From: Streptomyces sp. CHD11
GTDB lineage: Bacteria > Actinomycetota > Actinomycetes > Streptomycetales > Streptomycetaceae
Direction of reading: 5' to 3'
NCBI RefSeq assembly: GCF_018638295.1
Contig: NZ_JABTTS010000022.1
Span: 42,958-106,957, forward strand
DNA: 64,000 bases
Made by a program: the position numbers and the translations under genes. The notes under the pieces are model-generated. The model saw nothing but the letters and a program-made list of their open reading frames with translations, had not been told where the DNA came from and searched no databases. Below are positions 44,994 to 53,847 of this stretch, piece after piece (positions within the stretch are counted from its first letter, which is position 1; the number at the start of each line of letters is the position of its first letter).

Positions 44994-46102
44994 CCGGCGG
45001 TCCGGCCGGACGCGATGGTCCCGGGGGCACCCCGCCCTGGGGCGGTGTGCGTCCGTTCTCGATCAAGACCAAGCTGGGCGCGCTGGTCGTCGTCTCCGTC
45101 CTGATCACCACGGGACTGTCGGTGGTCGCCGTGAACACCAAGACGGAGCTGCGCTTCATCACGGTCTTCTCGATGATCGCCACCCTCCTCATCACGCAGT
45201 TCGTGGCCCACTCGCTCACCGCGCCGCTCGACGACATGAACGCCGTGGCCCGGTCCATCTCGCACGGCGACTACACCCGCCGGGTGCGGGAGAACCGCCG
45301 GGACGAGCTGGGCGACCTGGCCCAGACGATCAACGTGATGGCGGACGAGCTGGAGGCCCAGGACCGCCGCCGCAAGGAGCTGGTGGCCAACGTCTCGCAC
45401 GAGCTGCGCACGCCCATCGCGGGGCTCCGCGCGGTACTGGAGAACATCGTCGACGGCGTCACACAGGCCGATCCCGAGACGATGCGCACGGCCCTGAAGC
45501 AGACCGAGCGGCTCGGCCGTCTCGTGGAGACGCTGCTGGACCTGTCCCGCCTGGACAACGGGGTCGTCCCGCTGAGAAGGCGCCGTTTCGAGGTGTGGCC
45601 GTACCTGTCCGGCGTGCTCAAGGAGGCCAACATGGTCGCCTCCGCCCGCGCGGGCATGGCCTCCGGATCCGGCAGCCACACCCGTACGGACGTCCATCTC
45701 CACCTCGACGTGTCGCCGCCGGAGCTCACCGCGCACGCCGACCCGGAACGCATCCACCAGGTCGTCTCCAACCTGATCGACAACGCCGTCAAGCACAGTC
45801 CGCCGCACGGCCGGGTGACGGTCCGGGCGCGCCGCGGCGACCTGCCGGACTCCCTGGAGATCGAGGTGCTGGACGAGGGCCCGGGCATTCCGCGGACCGA
45901 GTGGCACCGGGTCTTCGAGCGGTTCAACCGCGGCAACGTCAACCGGCCGCACGGCCCGGGCAGCGACGGCGGCACCGGTCTCGGCCTCGCGATCGCCCGC
46001 TGGGCCGTCGATCTGCACGGCGGCCGGATCGGAGTGGCCGAATCCGAGCGGGGATGCCGGATTCTCATCACTCTTCCGGGAACGTCATCCGTACCAAGTT
46101 GA
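44990..46102 (+). CDS. Sensor histidine kinase, EnvZ/PhoR type
   Basis: The 370-residue kinase has two membrane spans (about 27-47 and 52-75) with almost no extracellular loop, a HAMP domain (SLTAPLDDMNAVARSISHGD), HisKA with the phospho-His H137 in VSHELRTPI, and HATPase with LIDNAVKHSPPHG and GTGLGLAIARWAV. The signal may be sensed inside the membrane. The ATG overlaps the regulator stop. No third gene follows; about 290 bases separate it from sucA. Confidence 0.94.
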   Translation: MTGGPAGRDGPGGTPPWGGVRPFSIKTKLGALVVVSVLITTGLSVVAVNTKTELRFITVFSMIATLLITQFVAHSLTAPLDDMNAVARSISHGDYTRRVRENRRDELGDLAQTINVMADELEAQDRRRKELVANVSHELRTPIAGLRAVLENIVDGVTQADPETMRTALKQTERLGRLVETLLDLSRLDNGVVPLRRRRFEVWPYLSGVLKEANMVASARAGMASGSGSHTRTDVHLHLDVSPPELTAHADPERIHQVVSNLIDNAVKHSPPHGRVTVRARRGDLPDSLEIEVLDEGPGIPRTEWHRVFERFNRGNVNRPHGPGSDGGTGLGLAIARWAVDLHGGRIGVAESERGCRILITLPGTSSVPS

Positions 46103-46314
46103 CGTAAAGTTCGAAGCGGAGCCGCAAGGCCGCGCCGTGTTCGCGCTGACGGACACGTGTGACCGGGGCTCAGACCCGCGTGCACTGCGCGTCGGGTCCG
46201 GGCCGAGCGATCCCTGAATCCACCGGAAGAACCGGAACCACGCTTGTTTCCCGCCATTTCTCGCGCCGAAACACGTGCGGGGATGTGACTTACGCGACGA
46301 TGAACGGGCCCGGC

Positions 46315-46344
46315 CTGACCTTCCGGCCCGAGGGGGCGTAGCCT
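46315..46344 (+). promoter_or_regulatory. Possible sucA promoter
   Basis: CTGACC (46315-46320), an 18-base spacer and TAGCCT (46339-46344) resemble a sigma-HrdB-type promoter about 50 bases before the GTG of sucA. The match is weak. No other gene is visible in 46103-46394. Confidence 0.35.
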
Positions 46345-46394
46345 TTATTTCCGCTGTCCATCATCTTGCGAAGCGGAAGAGGGCGGTTGACGCC

Positions 46395-49300
46395 GTGTCG
46401 CCACAGTCCCCCAGTAACTCGAGCATCTCGACCGACACCGACCAAGCGGGCAGGAACCCCGCTGCGGCCTTCGGTGCCAACGAATGGCTCGTCGACGAGA
46501 TCTACCAGCAGTACCTCCAGGACCCGAACTCGGTGGACCGAGCCTGGTGGGACTTTTTCGCCGACTACAAGCCGGGCGCACCCGCGACCTCGGCACCGGC
46601 GGGTAACGCGGCCGCGGGGGCCGCGGGAACCGCCACCACCCCGGCCGCCCCGGAGCAGCAGGCCGCGCCCGCTCCTGCGGCCGGCCGGTCCACTGCCGCC
46701 GCTCCCGCGCCGGCCACCGCCAAGGCACCGGCTCCGGCCGCGGCTCCGGCGAAGGCCGCGGCGCCCGCCGCGAAGCCGGCCGCGGCCCAGCCGAAGGCCG
46801 CGGCCAAGGCGGAGCCCAAGGCCGGGCCCTCCGGTGCGGCGAAGAGCGGCGCCGAGCAGGTGACCCTGCGCGGTCCGTCCGCCGCCGTGGCGAAGAACAT
46901 GGACGCCTCCCTGGAGCTGCCCACGGCCACGTCCGTGCGCGCGCTGCCGGTGAAGCTGCTGTTCGACAACCGCATCGTCATCAACAACCACCTCAAGCGG
47001 GCCCGGGGCGGGAAGATCTCCTTCACCCACCTCATCGGCTACGCGATGGTGCAGGCCATCAAGGCCATGCCCGGGATGAACCACTCGTTCGCCCGGGTGG
47101 ACGGCAAGCCGACCCTGGTGAAGCCGGAGCACATCAACCTCGGTCTGGCCATCGACCTGGTGAAGCCCAACGGCGACCGCCAGCTGGTCGTCGCGGCCAT
47201 CAAGAAGGCCGAGTCGCTGAACTTCTTCGAGTTCTGGCAGGCCTACGAGGACATCGTCCGCCGCGCCCGCGACAACAAGCTGACGATGGACGACTTCACC
47301 GGTGTCACGGTCTCCCTGACCAACCCCGGCGGCCTCGGCACCGTCCACTCCGTGCCGCGCCTCATGCCCGGCCAGTCGGTCATCCTGGGCGTCGGCTCGA
47401 TGGACTACCCGGCGGAGTTCCAGGGCACCAGCCAGGACACCCTGAACAAGCTCGGCATCTCCAAGGTCATGACGCTCACGTCGACCTACGACCACCGGGT
47501 GGTCCAGGGCGCCGCCTCCGGCGAGTTCCTCCGCTCGGTGGCGAACCTGCTGCTCGGCGAGAACGGCTTCTACGACGAGATCTTCGAGGCGCTGCGCATC
47601 CCCTACGAGCCGGTCCGCTGGCTCAAGGACATCGACGCCTCCCACGACGACGACGTCACCAAGGCCGCCCGGGTCTTCGAGCTGATCCACTCCTACCGGG
47701 TCCGCGGCCACGTCATGGCCGACACCGACCCGCTGGAGTACCGCCAGCGCAAGCACCCCGACCTGGACATCGTCGAGCACGGCCTCACCCTGTGGGACCT
47801 GGAGCGCGAGTTCGCCGTCGGCGGCTTCGCCGGCAAGTCCCTGATGAAGCTGCGCGACATCCTCGGCGTGCTGCGCGACTCGTACTGCCGCACCACGGGC
47901 GTCGAGTTCATGCACATCCAGGACCCCAAGCAGCGCAAGTGGATCCAGGACCGCATCGAGCGCTCGCACACCAAGCCGGAGCGCGAGGAGCAGCTGCGCA
48001 TCCTGCGCCGGCTGAACGCGGCGGAGGCCTTCGAGACCTTCCTGCAGACCAAGTACGTCGGCCAGAAGCGCTTCTCCCTGGAGGGCGGCGAGTCCGTCAT
48101 CCCGCTGCTCGACGCGGTGCTGGACTCGGCGGCCGAGTCCCGGCTGGACGAGGTCGTCATCGGCATGGCCCACCGCGGCCGGCTGAACGTGCTGGCCAAC
48201 GTGGTCGGCAAGTCGTACGCGCAGATCTTCCGCGAGTTCGAGGGCAACCTCGACCCGAAGTCGATGCACGGCTCCGGCGACGTGAAGTACCACCTGGGCG
48301 CCGAGGGCACCTTCACCGGCCTGGACGGCGAGCAGATCAAGGTCTCCCTGGTCGCCAACCCCTCGCACCTGGAGGCGGTCGACCCGGTCCTGGAGGGCGT
48401 CGCCCGCGCCAAGCAGGACATCATCGGCAAGGGCGGCACGGACTTCACCGTCCTGCCGGTGGCGATCCACGGCGACGCGGCCTTCGCGGGCCAGGGCGTG
48501 GTGGCCGAGACCCTGAACATGTCGCAGCTGCGCGGCTACCGCACCGGCGGCACGGTCCACGTCGTCATCAACAACCAGGTCGGCTTCACCGCGGCGCCGG
48601 AGTCCTCGCGCTCCTCGATGTACGCCACCGACGTGGCCCGCATGATCGAGGCCCCGATCTTCCACGTGAACGGCGACGACCCGGAGGCCGTCGTGCGCGT
48701 CGCGCGCCTGGCCTTCGAGTTCCGCCAGGCGTTCAACAAGGACGTGGTGATCGACCTCATCTGCTACCGCCGCCGCGGTCACAACGAGTCGGACAACCCG
48801 GCCTTCACCCAGCCGCTGATGTACGACCTGATCGACAAGAAGCGCTCGGTGCGCAAGCTCTACACCGAGTCCCTCATCGGTCGCGGCGACATCACCCTGG
48901 AGGAGGCCGAGCAGGCGCTCCAGGACTACCAGGGACAGCTGGAGAAGGTCTTCACGGAGGTCCGTGAGGCCACCTCTCAGCCGTCCGCGGTCGAGCACCC
49001 GGAGCCGCAGGCCGAGTTCCCGGTCGCCGTGAACACCGCGGTGACCACGGAGACCGTCAAGCGGATCGCCGAGTCCCAGGTGAACATCCCCGACCACATC
49101 ACCGTCCACCCGCGCCTGCTGCCGCAGCTGCAGCGCCGGGCGGCGATGGTCGAGGACGGCACCATCGACTGGGGCATGGGCGAGACCCTCGCCCTCGGCT
49201 CGCTGCTCCTGGACGGCGTCCCGGTGCGCCTCGCCGGCCAGGACTCCCAGCGCGGCACCTTCGGCCAGCGCCACGCGGTCATCATCGACCGCAGCACGGG

Positions 49301-50228
49301 CGAGGAGTACACGCCGCTGCAGTACCTCTCCGAGGACCAGTCGCGGCTGAACGTCTACAACTCCCTGCTGTCCGAGTACGCGGCGATGGGCTTCGAGTAC
49401 GGCTACTCGCTGGCCCGCCCCGACGCGCTCGTGCTGTGGGAGGCGCAGTTCGGTGACTTCGTCAACGGCGCGCAGACGGTCGTGGACGAGTTCATCTCCT
49501 CGGCGGAGCAGAAGTGGGCCCAGACCTCCGGTGTGGTCCTGCTCCTCCCGCACGGCTACGAGGGTCAGGGCCCGGACCACTCCTCGGCGCGTCCCGAGCG
49601 GTTCCTGCAGCTCTGCGCGCAGAACAACATGACGGTCGCGATGCCGACGTCGCCGGCGAACTACTTCCACCTTCTGCGCTGGCAGGCGCACAACCCGCAC
49701 CACAAGCCGCTGGTCGTCTTCACCCCGAAGTCGATGCTGCGTCTGAAGGCCGCGGCGGCGAAGGCGGAGGAGTTCACCACGGGCCAGTTCCGCCCGGTCA
49801 TCGGTGACACCTCGGTCGACCCGGCCGCGGTCAAGAAGGTCGTCTTCACGGCCGGCAAGGTCTACTACGACCTCGAGGCCGAGCGGCAGAAGCGCGGCGC
49901 GACGGACGCCGAGGCCGCCAATACGGCGATCATCCGCATCGAGCGCCTGTACCCGCTGCCGGGTGCGGAGCTCCAGGCGGAGATCAAGAAGTACCCGAAC
50001 GCCGAGAAGTACCTGTGGGCCCAGGAGGAGCCGGCGAACCAGGGTGCCTGGCCGTTCATCGCGCTCAACCTGATCGACCACCTCGACCTGTCGGTCGGCG
50101 CCGACCTCCCGCACGACGAGCGTCTGCGCCGCATCTCGCGGCCGCACGGCTCGTCGCCGGCGGTCGGCTCCGCCAAGCGCCACCAGGCCGAGCAGGAGCA
50201 GCTGGTGCGCGAGGTCTTCGAGGCCTGA
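46395..50228 (+). CDS. sucA: Multifunctional 2-oxoglutarate dehydrogenase E1/E2 (SucA/Kgd)
   Basis: The 1277-residue actinobacterial fusion has a short N-terminal E1 segment (WLVDEIYQQYLQ; DRAWWDFFADY), an Ala/Pro/Lys linker of about 90 residues, an E2o succinyltransferase domain (catalytic His at about 365 in TYDHRVVQG), and the ThDP-dependent E1o (MAHRGRLNVLANV; GHNESDNPAF at about 794; the transketolase-like C-terminus). It converts 2-oxoglutarate to succinyl-CoA in the TCA cycle with LpdA. There is no lipoyl domain, as in mycobacterial KGD. I chose the GTG at 46395; the codons before it are not homologous. Confidence 0.97.
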   Translation: MSPQSPSNSSISTDTDQAGRNPAAAFGANEWLVDEIYQQYLQDPNSVDRAWWDFFADYKPGAPATSAPAGNAAAGAAGTATTPAAPEQQAAPAPAAGRSTAAAPAPATAKAPAPAAAPAKAAAPAAKPAAAQPKAAAKAEPKAGPSGAAKSGAEQVTLRGPSAAVAKNMDASLELPTATSVRALPVKLLFDNRIVINNHLKRARGGKISFTHLIGYAMVQAIKAMPGMNHSFARVDGKPTLVKPEHINLGLAIDLVKPNGDRQLVVAAIKKAESLNFFEFWQAYEDIVRRARDNKLTMDDFTGVTVSLTNPGGLGTVHSVPRLMPGQSVILGVGSMDYPAEFQGTSQDTLNKLGISKVMTLTSTYDHRVVQGAASGEFLRSVANLLLGENGFYDEIFEALRIPYEPVRWLKDIDASHDDDVTKAARVFELIHSYRVRGHVMADTDPLEYRQRKHPDLDIVEHGLTLWDLEREFAVGGFAGKSLMKLRDILGVLRDSYCRTTGVEFMHIQDPKQRKWIQDRIERSHTKPEREEQLRILRRLNAAEAFETFLQTKYVGQKRFSLEGGESVIPLLDAVLDSAAESRLDEVVIGMAHRGRLNVLANVVGKSYAQIFREFEGNLDPKSMHGSGDVKYHLGAEGTFTGLDGEQIKVSLVANPSHLEAVDPVLEGVARAKQDIIGKGGTDFTVLPVAIHGDAAFAGQGVVAETLNMSQLRGYRTGGTVHVVINNQVGFTAAPESSRSSMYATDVARMIEAPIFHVNGDDPEAVVRVARLAFEFRQAFNKDVVIDLICYRRRGHNESDNPAFTQPLMYDLIDKKRSVRKLYTESLIGRGDITLEEAEQALQDYQGQLEKVFTEVREATSQPSAVEHPEPQAEFPVAVNTAVTTETVKRIAESQVNIPDHITVHPRLLPQLQRRAAMVEDGTIDWGMGETLALGSLLLDGVPVRLAGQDSQRGTFGQRHAVIIDRSTGEEYTPLQYLSEDQSRLNVYNSLLSEYAAMGFEYGYSLARPDALVLWEAQFGDFVNGAQTVVDEFISSAEQKWAQTSGVVLLLPHGYEGQGPDHSSARPERFLQLCAQNNMTVAMPTSPANYFHLLRWQAHNPHHKPLVVFTPKSMLRLKAAAAKAEEFTTGQFRPVIGDTSVDPAAVKKVVFTAGKVYYDLEAERQKRGATDAEAANTAIIRIERLYPLPGAELQAEIKKYPNAEKYLWAQEEPANQGAWPFIALNLIDHLDLSVGADLPHDERLRRISRPHGSSPAVGSAKRHQAEQEQLVREVFEA

Positions 50229-50245
50229 CCAGCAGCCGTACGCGT

Positions 50246-50278
50246 GGGCCGCACTCCTCTTCACGGGGGGTGCGGCCC
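50246..50278 (+). terminator. Terminator behind sucA
   Basis: GGGCCGCAC (50246-50254) pairs with GTGCGGCCC (50270-50278), followed by TCTCGTTTCC, a classical intrinsic terminator. Confidence 0.85.
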
Positions 50279-50308
50279 TCTCGTTTCCCCGCACATATCC
50301 TTGTCCTC

Positions 50309-50488
50309 ATGTACTTCACGGACCGTGGCATCGAGGAACTGGAGAAGCGGCGCGGCGAGGAGGAAGTCACCTTCGAGTGGCTGGCCGAGCAGCTGAGGAC
50401 GTTCGTCGACCTCAACCCGGACTTCGAGGTGCCGGTGGAGCGCCTGGCCACCTGGCTGGCCCGCCTGGACGACGAGGACGACGACTGA
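50309..50488 (+). CDS. DUF6104 small protein
   Basis: The 59-residue acidic protein matches the DUF6104 family of Streptomyces (MYFTDRGIEELEKRRGEEEV; LRTFVDLNPDFEVPVERLA; tail LDDEDDD). Two helices are predicted. No ribosome site stands before the ATG, and the region upstream of the start is the sucA terminator, so a leaderless transcript is possible. The function is unknown. Confidence 0.88.
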   Translation: MYFTDRGIEELEKRRGEEEVTFEWLAEQLRTFVDLNPDFEVPVERLATWLARLDDEDDD

Positions 50489-50974
50489 CCCCCGCCCGGC
50501 CCTGAAGCCCCGGGCTCCCGGCCGCCCCGCTCACTCCCGCGAGCATCCCTCCGTACCTCCGGCCCCTTCACACCGCGCCGCCCCCCGCGCGCCCCCTCAT
50601 CCTGGGCGCGACGACGGTCATCACCTCCCCCCACCGCAGCCGGCCCACCCTCCTCACCACCGGCACCGCACCCGCGGGCGATCGTGCCGCAGGGCGGCAC
50701 GGGTGGGCGCGACGGCACCCCGCAAGCGCCGGGCTGCGCAACCGCCCCCCGCCCGGCCCCGGTCGCGGGGCCACCGGTGAAGCACCGGGCCGCACAACCC
50801 ACCCGGCCCGGCCCAGCACCGCACGCACGCACGCGCCCGCACGGCCACCCGCGCCCAGCCGCTCACCCCGACGAGTGCCTTGACTTTCACCTCCCGCGAT
50901 ATATCGTGAATAGCGTAAGACGCGATATGGCGCGTCAGTGTGCCATCGGGTCACACCCCCAGGAGGCCCCCACC
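50489..50974. other. Gap before the DUF4097/PadR operon
   Basis: About 490 bases without a supported gene. The left part is very C-rich, low-complexity sequence; the right end (50880-50930) holds the promoter and operator-like sites of the downstream operon. Confidence 0.6.
50880..50928 (+). promoter_or_regulatory. Promoter and operator of the DUF4097/PadR operon
   Basis: TTGACT (50880-50885), a 16-base spacer and TATCGT (50902-50907) form a promoter. CGCGATAT occurs twice (50895-50902 and 50921-50928), 26 bases apart. The first copy is part of the palindrome CGATATATCG. Overlap with the -10 box suggests repression, probably by the PadR protein of the same operon. Confidence 0.6.
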
Positions 50975-51883
50975 ATGCCCGAGTCGTCCGTAGCGGAGCC
51001 CACCACGCTCACCTTCGACGCCCCCGTGACCGATCTCCACGTACGCATCGTCAACGGCACGGTCAACGTCGTGGGCACCGACAAGGCCTCCGCCCGCCTG
51101 GAGGTCTCCGAGATCGACGGCCCGCCCCTGACGGTGACCCAGAAGGACGGCACCCTCACGGTGGCCTACGACGACCTGCCATGGAAGGGCTTCCTCAAGT
51201 GGCTCGACCGCAAGGGCTGGCGCCGCAGCGCGGTCGTCTCCCTGGCCGTCCCCGCCGAGACCCGCGTCGAGGTCGGCGTGGTCGGCGCCACCGCCGTCGT
51301 CTCCGGCATCCGCGGCCCCGCCGCGGTGAAGGGCGTCGCGGGCGAGACCACCCTGGTCGCCCTCTCCGGCCCCGTCCGCGCGGACACCGTGTCCGGCAGC
51401 GTGGAGGCCCAGTCCGTCACCGGCGACCTCCGCTTCGCCTCCGTCTCCGGCGACCTCACCGTCGTCGAGGGCTCCGGCCCCTCCGTGCGGGCGGACACGG
51501 TCAGCGGCTCCATGATCGTGGACCTCGACCCCGACGGCCCCACCGACGTGAAACTGACCAGCGTCTCGGGCGAGATCGCCGTCCGGCTGCCCGACCCGGC
51601 GGACGCCGAGGTCGAGGCCAACACCGCCAGCGGCGCGATCTCCAACGCCTTCGACAGTCTCCGGGTCCAGGGCCAGTGGGGCGCCCACAAGCTCAGCGGC
51701 CGCCTGGGCGCGGGCAGCGGCAGACTGCGCGCCACCACCGTCTCCGGTTCCATAGCCCTGCTGCGCCGCCCGCCCGGCGAGGACGATCCGCGCCGGCCCA
51801 GCCATCAGGACCAGCACGGCGCACCGGACCCGCAGGCCGGCGCGGGTGACAATGCCGGTACGACCGACAAGAAGGTGCTCTGA
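50975..51883 (+). CDS. DUF4097 beta-repeat protein (putative adhesin-like)
   Basis: The 302-residue protein has no signal peptide and consists of repeated short beta strands typical of DUF4097 (VTDLHVRIVNGTVNVVGTD; VSGSVEAQSVTGDLRFASVSG; VSGSMIVDLDPDGPTDVKL; ASGAISNAF; VSGSIALL), a single-stranded right-handed parallel helix pattern. It is one of the proteins that commonly precede a PadR gene. AGGAGG stands before the ATG at 50975. The padR start is one base after the stop codon, so the two are coupled. The role is unknown. Confidence 0.88.
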   Translation: MPESSVAEPTTLTFDAPVTDLHVRIVNGTVNVVGTDKASARLEVSEIDGPPLTVTQKDGTLTVAYDDLPWKGFLKWLDRKGWRRSAVVSLAVPAETRVEVGVVGATAVVSGIRGPAAVKGVAGETTLVALSGPVRADTVSGSVEAQSVTGDLRFASVSGDLTVVEGSGPSVRADTVSGSMIVDLDPDGPTDVKLTSVSGEIAVRLPDPADAEVEANTASGAISNAFDSLRVQGQWGAHKLSGRLGAGSGRLRATTVSGSIALLRRPPGEDDPRRPSHQDQHGAPDPQAGAGDNAGTTDKKVL

Positions 51884-51884
51884 C

Positions 51885-52952
51885 ATGCCCCCCGTCTTCG
51901 CTCACGGACGCCTCCGCCTCTACCTGCTGAAGCTGCTGGACGAGGCACCGCGCCACGGCTACGAGGTGATCCGCCTCCTCGAAGAGCGCTTCCAGGGGCT
52001 GTACGCACCCTCGGCGGGCACGGTCTACCCCCGCCTGGCCAAACTGGAGGCGGAAGGCCTCGTCACCCACACCACCGAGGGCGGCCGCAAGGTGTACGCC
52101 ATCACCGACGCCGGCCGCGCCGAACTCGCGGACCGCAGCGGCGAACTGGCCGACCTGGAGCTGGAGATCCGGGAGTCGGTCGCCGAATTGGCCGCCGAGA
52201 TCCGGGCGGACGTCAGCGGCGCCGCGGGCGATCTGCGCCGTGAGATGCGGGCAGCGGCCGGCCGGGCCCGTCAGTCCCGCCAGTCCCGCCAGTCCCGCGC
52301 CGACGGGACGTCCACCGAGGACGAGAGCTTCCTCGGCGACTTCACGGTCTTCGGTGACAAGGACGCCTGGCGCGCCGCGAAGGAGGAGATGCGCCGCGCC
52401 AAGCAGGAATGGAAGGAGCAGGCCCGGCGCGCCAAGGACGAGAGCCGCCGCTCCCGTGAGGAGGCCCAGCGCGCACGCCGTCAGGCCAAGGAGGCCCAGG
52501 ACAAGGCGCAGGAGGAGGTGCAGCGCATCATGCGGCAGGTCCAGGAGCAGGTGCAGGACCACTTCGCCCGGGGCGACTGGCCGACGGGACTGCGCGAGGG
52601 CCTGGGCGAACTGGTCAAGGAGATGGGCGGGTTCGGCAAGGACTTCGCCTTCGGCCGCACCGGCACGGGACCCTCCGGCGGAGCCACCGGCAAACCCTCC
52701 GGGCCGTCGTACTCCCAGACCCCCGAGGACTTCCCCGCCGACTACACCCCGGCCTGGGCTCACGAGGACGCGGCGGACTCCACCGGCGACCCCGTCCGCG
52801 ACCTCGACCGCCTGCTGGACCGCTTCCGGGACGACATCCGGGACTCGGCCCGCGACCACGGCGTCACCGCGGACCAGCTCCGTGACGCCCGCGGCCATCT
52901 GTCCGCGGCGGCGGCCCGGATAGCGAAGACGCTGCGTTCCCCGCAGTCCTGA
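51885..52952 (+). CDS. PadR-family regulator with long C-terminal extension
   Basis: The 355-residue protein has an N-terminal PadR winged helix (LRLYLLKLLDEAPRHGYEVI; PSAGTVYPRLAKLEAEGLV; KVYAITDAGRAEL) and a long extension. The extension contains a coiled coil rich in Lys/Arg/Glu (about 165-215; AKKEEMRRAKQEW-like pattern) and a tail with conserved helices near the C-terminus (VRDLDRLLDRFRDDIRDSA; AAAARIAKTLRS). The usual PadR is 110-180 residues, so this is of the long Streptomyces type. It probably represses its own operon through the CGCGATAT sites. Confidence 0.9.
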   Translation: MPPVFAHGRLRLYLLKLLDEAPRHGYEVIRLLEERFQGLYAPSAGTVYPRLAKLEAEGLVTHTTEGGRKVYAITDAGRAELADRSGELADLELEIRESVAELAAEIRADVSGAAGDLRREMRAAAGRARQSRQSRQSRADGTSTEDESFLGDFTVFGDKDAWRAAKEEMRRAKQEWKEQARRAKDESRRSREEAQRARRQAKEAQDKAQEEVQRIMRQVQEQVQDHFARGDWPTGLREGLGELVKEMGGFGKDFAFGRTGTGPSGGATGKPSGPSYSQTPEDFPADYTPAWAHEDAADSTGDPVRDLDRLLDRFRDDIRDSARDHGVTADQLRDARGHLSAAAARIAKTLRSPQS

Positions 52953-52970
52953 GCCGCCGCCGGCCCGCCC

Positions 52971-53537
52971 TCAGCCCGCCTTGGCGCTCCCGCCGCTGCC
53001 GTACAGCACCCGGGTGACGGACTCGTAGGTCACTCCGTGGTCGGCGAGCACCTCGGCGGGGACGCCGGGGCGGGAGGTGAGGGCGAGCAGGATGTGCTCG
53101 TCGCCGATGTGCCGGTCCCGCCGGTCCACGGCGACACGCAGGGCCCCCTCGAGCACGTCCTTGGCGTCCCGGCCGAAGCTGCGGCGCCCAGCCCACCACC
53201 CCTTGTCCCTGCGGTGGCCGGACATCGATCCGATCCCGTGGGTTTCCTCCACCCGGGCGACGATCTCCGAGACGTCGATCCCCAGCCCGGCGAGCGCGTC
53301 GGTCTCGGCCCGGGAGAGACCGGCTCGGCGCCGGGCGTCCTCCAGGGCCTGCCGGGCCGACTCCCTGCGTTCGTCCGCCCCGAGCACCGCCAGCGCGAAG
53401 GACGCGCGGCTCGCCTCCCGGTCCAGCAGCGCGAGCAGCAGGTGCCCCGCGTCGACGGTTCCCGCCTCCGCCCTTTCGGCATGCTCGACCGCCCCCTTCA
53501 CCACATCCCGGGCGTCCTTCGTGAACCGCTCGAACAT
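52971..53537 (-). CDS. Clp N-terminal (double Clp-N) domain protein
   Basis: The 188-residue protein has two Clp-N repeats (MFERFTKDARDVVKGAVEHA, then GTVDAGHLLLALLDRE; and in the second half SFGRDAKDVLEGALRVAVDR with HIGDEHILLALTSRPG) but no AAA ATPase modules. Clp-N domains bind substrates or adaptors, so the protein may be a stand-alone adaptor or inhibitor for Clp machinery. The start ATG overlaps the stop of the HTH gene (ATGA), so the pair is translationally coupled. Confidence 0.9.
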   Translation of the reverse strand: MFERFTKDARDVVKGAVEHAERAEAGTVDAGHLLLALLDREASRASFALAVLGADERRESARQALEDARRRAGLSRAETDALAGLGIDVSEIVARVEETHGIGSMSGHRRDKGWWAGRRSFGRDAKDVLEGALRVAVDRRDRHIGDEHILLALTSRPGVPAEVLADHGVTYESVTRVLYGSGGSAKAG

Positions 53538-53746
53538 CAATGCCTCCCGTACTTCTTGTGCACGGCCTGCCTGCTGACCTTGAGTTCGGTGGCAATCTCC
53601 TGCCACGACCAGCCCTGGTTGCGCGCGTTGCGCACCTGCACGGCCTCCAGCTGCTCCAGCAGTCTGCGCAGCGCGGCGACGGCCCGCAGACCGATCCGCG
53701 GGTCACGGTCGCCCGCCCGTTCGGCGAGGTCGGTTGCCTCAGTCAT
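53537..53746 (-). CDS. Small helix-turn-helix protein
   Basis: The 69-residue protein has an N-terminal helix (MTEATDLAERAGDRDPRIGL), a leucine-rich middle (VAALRRLLEQLEAVQVRNA) and a C-terminal HTH (GWSWQEIATELKVSRQAVHK, then KYGRH). It is a typical DNA-binding partner of Clp-N proteins in Streptomyces. I chose the ATG at 53746: TTGACG, a 17-base spacer and TACGTT put the transcription start at the A of this ATG, so the mRNA is leaderless. Two GTCAAC-N4-GTTGAC palindromes over this promoter suggest autoregulation. Confidence 0.88.
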   Translation of the reverse strand: MTEATDLAERAGDRDPRIGLRAVAALRRLLEQLEAVQVRNARNQGWSWQEIATELKVSRQAVHKKYGRH

Positions 53747-53749
53747 GGC

Positions 53750-53792
53750 GTCAACGTACGTTGACGCCGCGCCGCCGTCAACCCCAGTTGAC
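53750..53792 (-). promoter_or_regulatory. Leaderless promoter covered by two GTCAAC-N4-GTTGAC operators
   Basis: Site 1 is GTCAAC-GTAC-GTTGAC (53750-53765) and site 2 GTCAAC-CCCA-GTTGAC (53777-53792), centre to centre 27 bp. On the minus strand TTGACG of site 2 is the -35 and TACGTT in site 1 the -10, with 17 bases between. The predicted start is the A of the HTH start codon at 53746. Binding to either site would block RNA polymerase. Confidence 0.8.
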
Positions 53793-53847
53793 AAGCCGAC
53801 GGCCGGCCCGGAGACCCGGACCGGCCGTCGCCACGCACACCCGCTTC

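Noticed and set aside
46290..50294. A 1334-codon open frame antisense to sucA
   Set aside because: It is the mirror of sucA codon bias (GC-rich wobble positions keep the opposite frame open). Its product is Arg/Leu/Val/Gly/Asp-rich and has no domain.
53564..53746. Toxin-antitoxin module formed by the HTH and Clp-N genes
   Set aside because: The pair is coupled and autoregulated like a TA module, but the second protein has double Clp-N repeats and no toxin fold.
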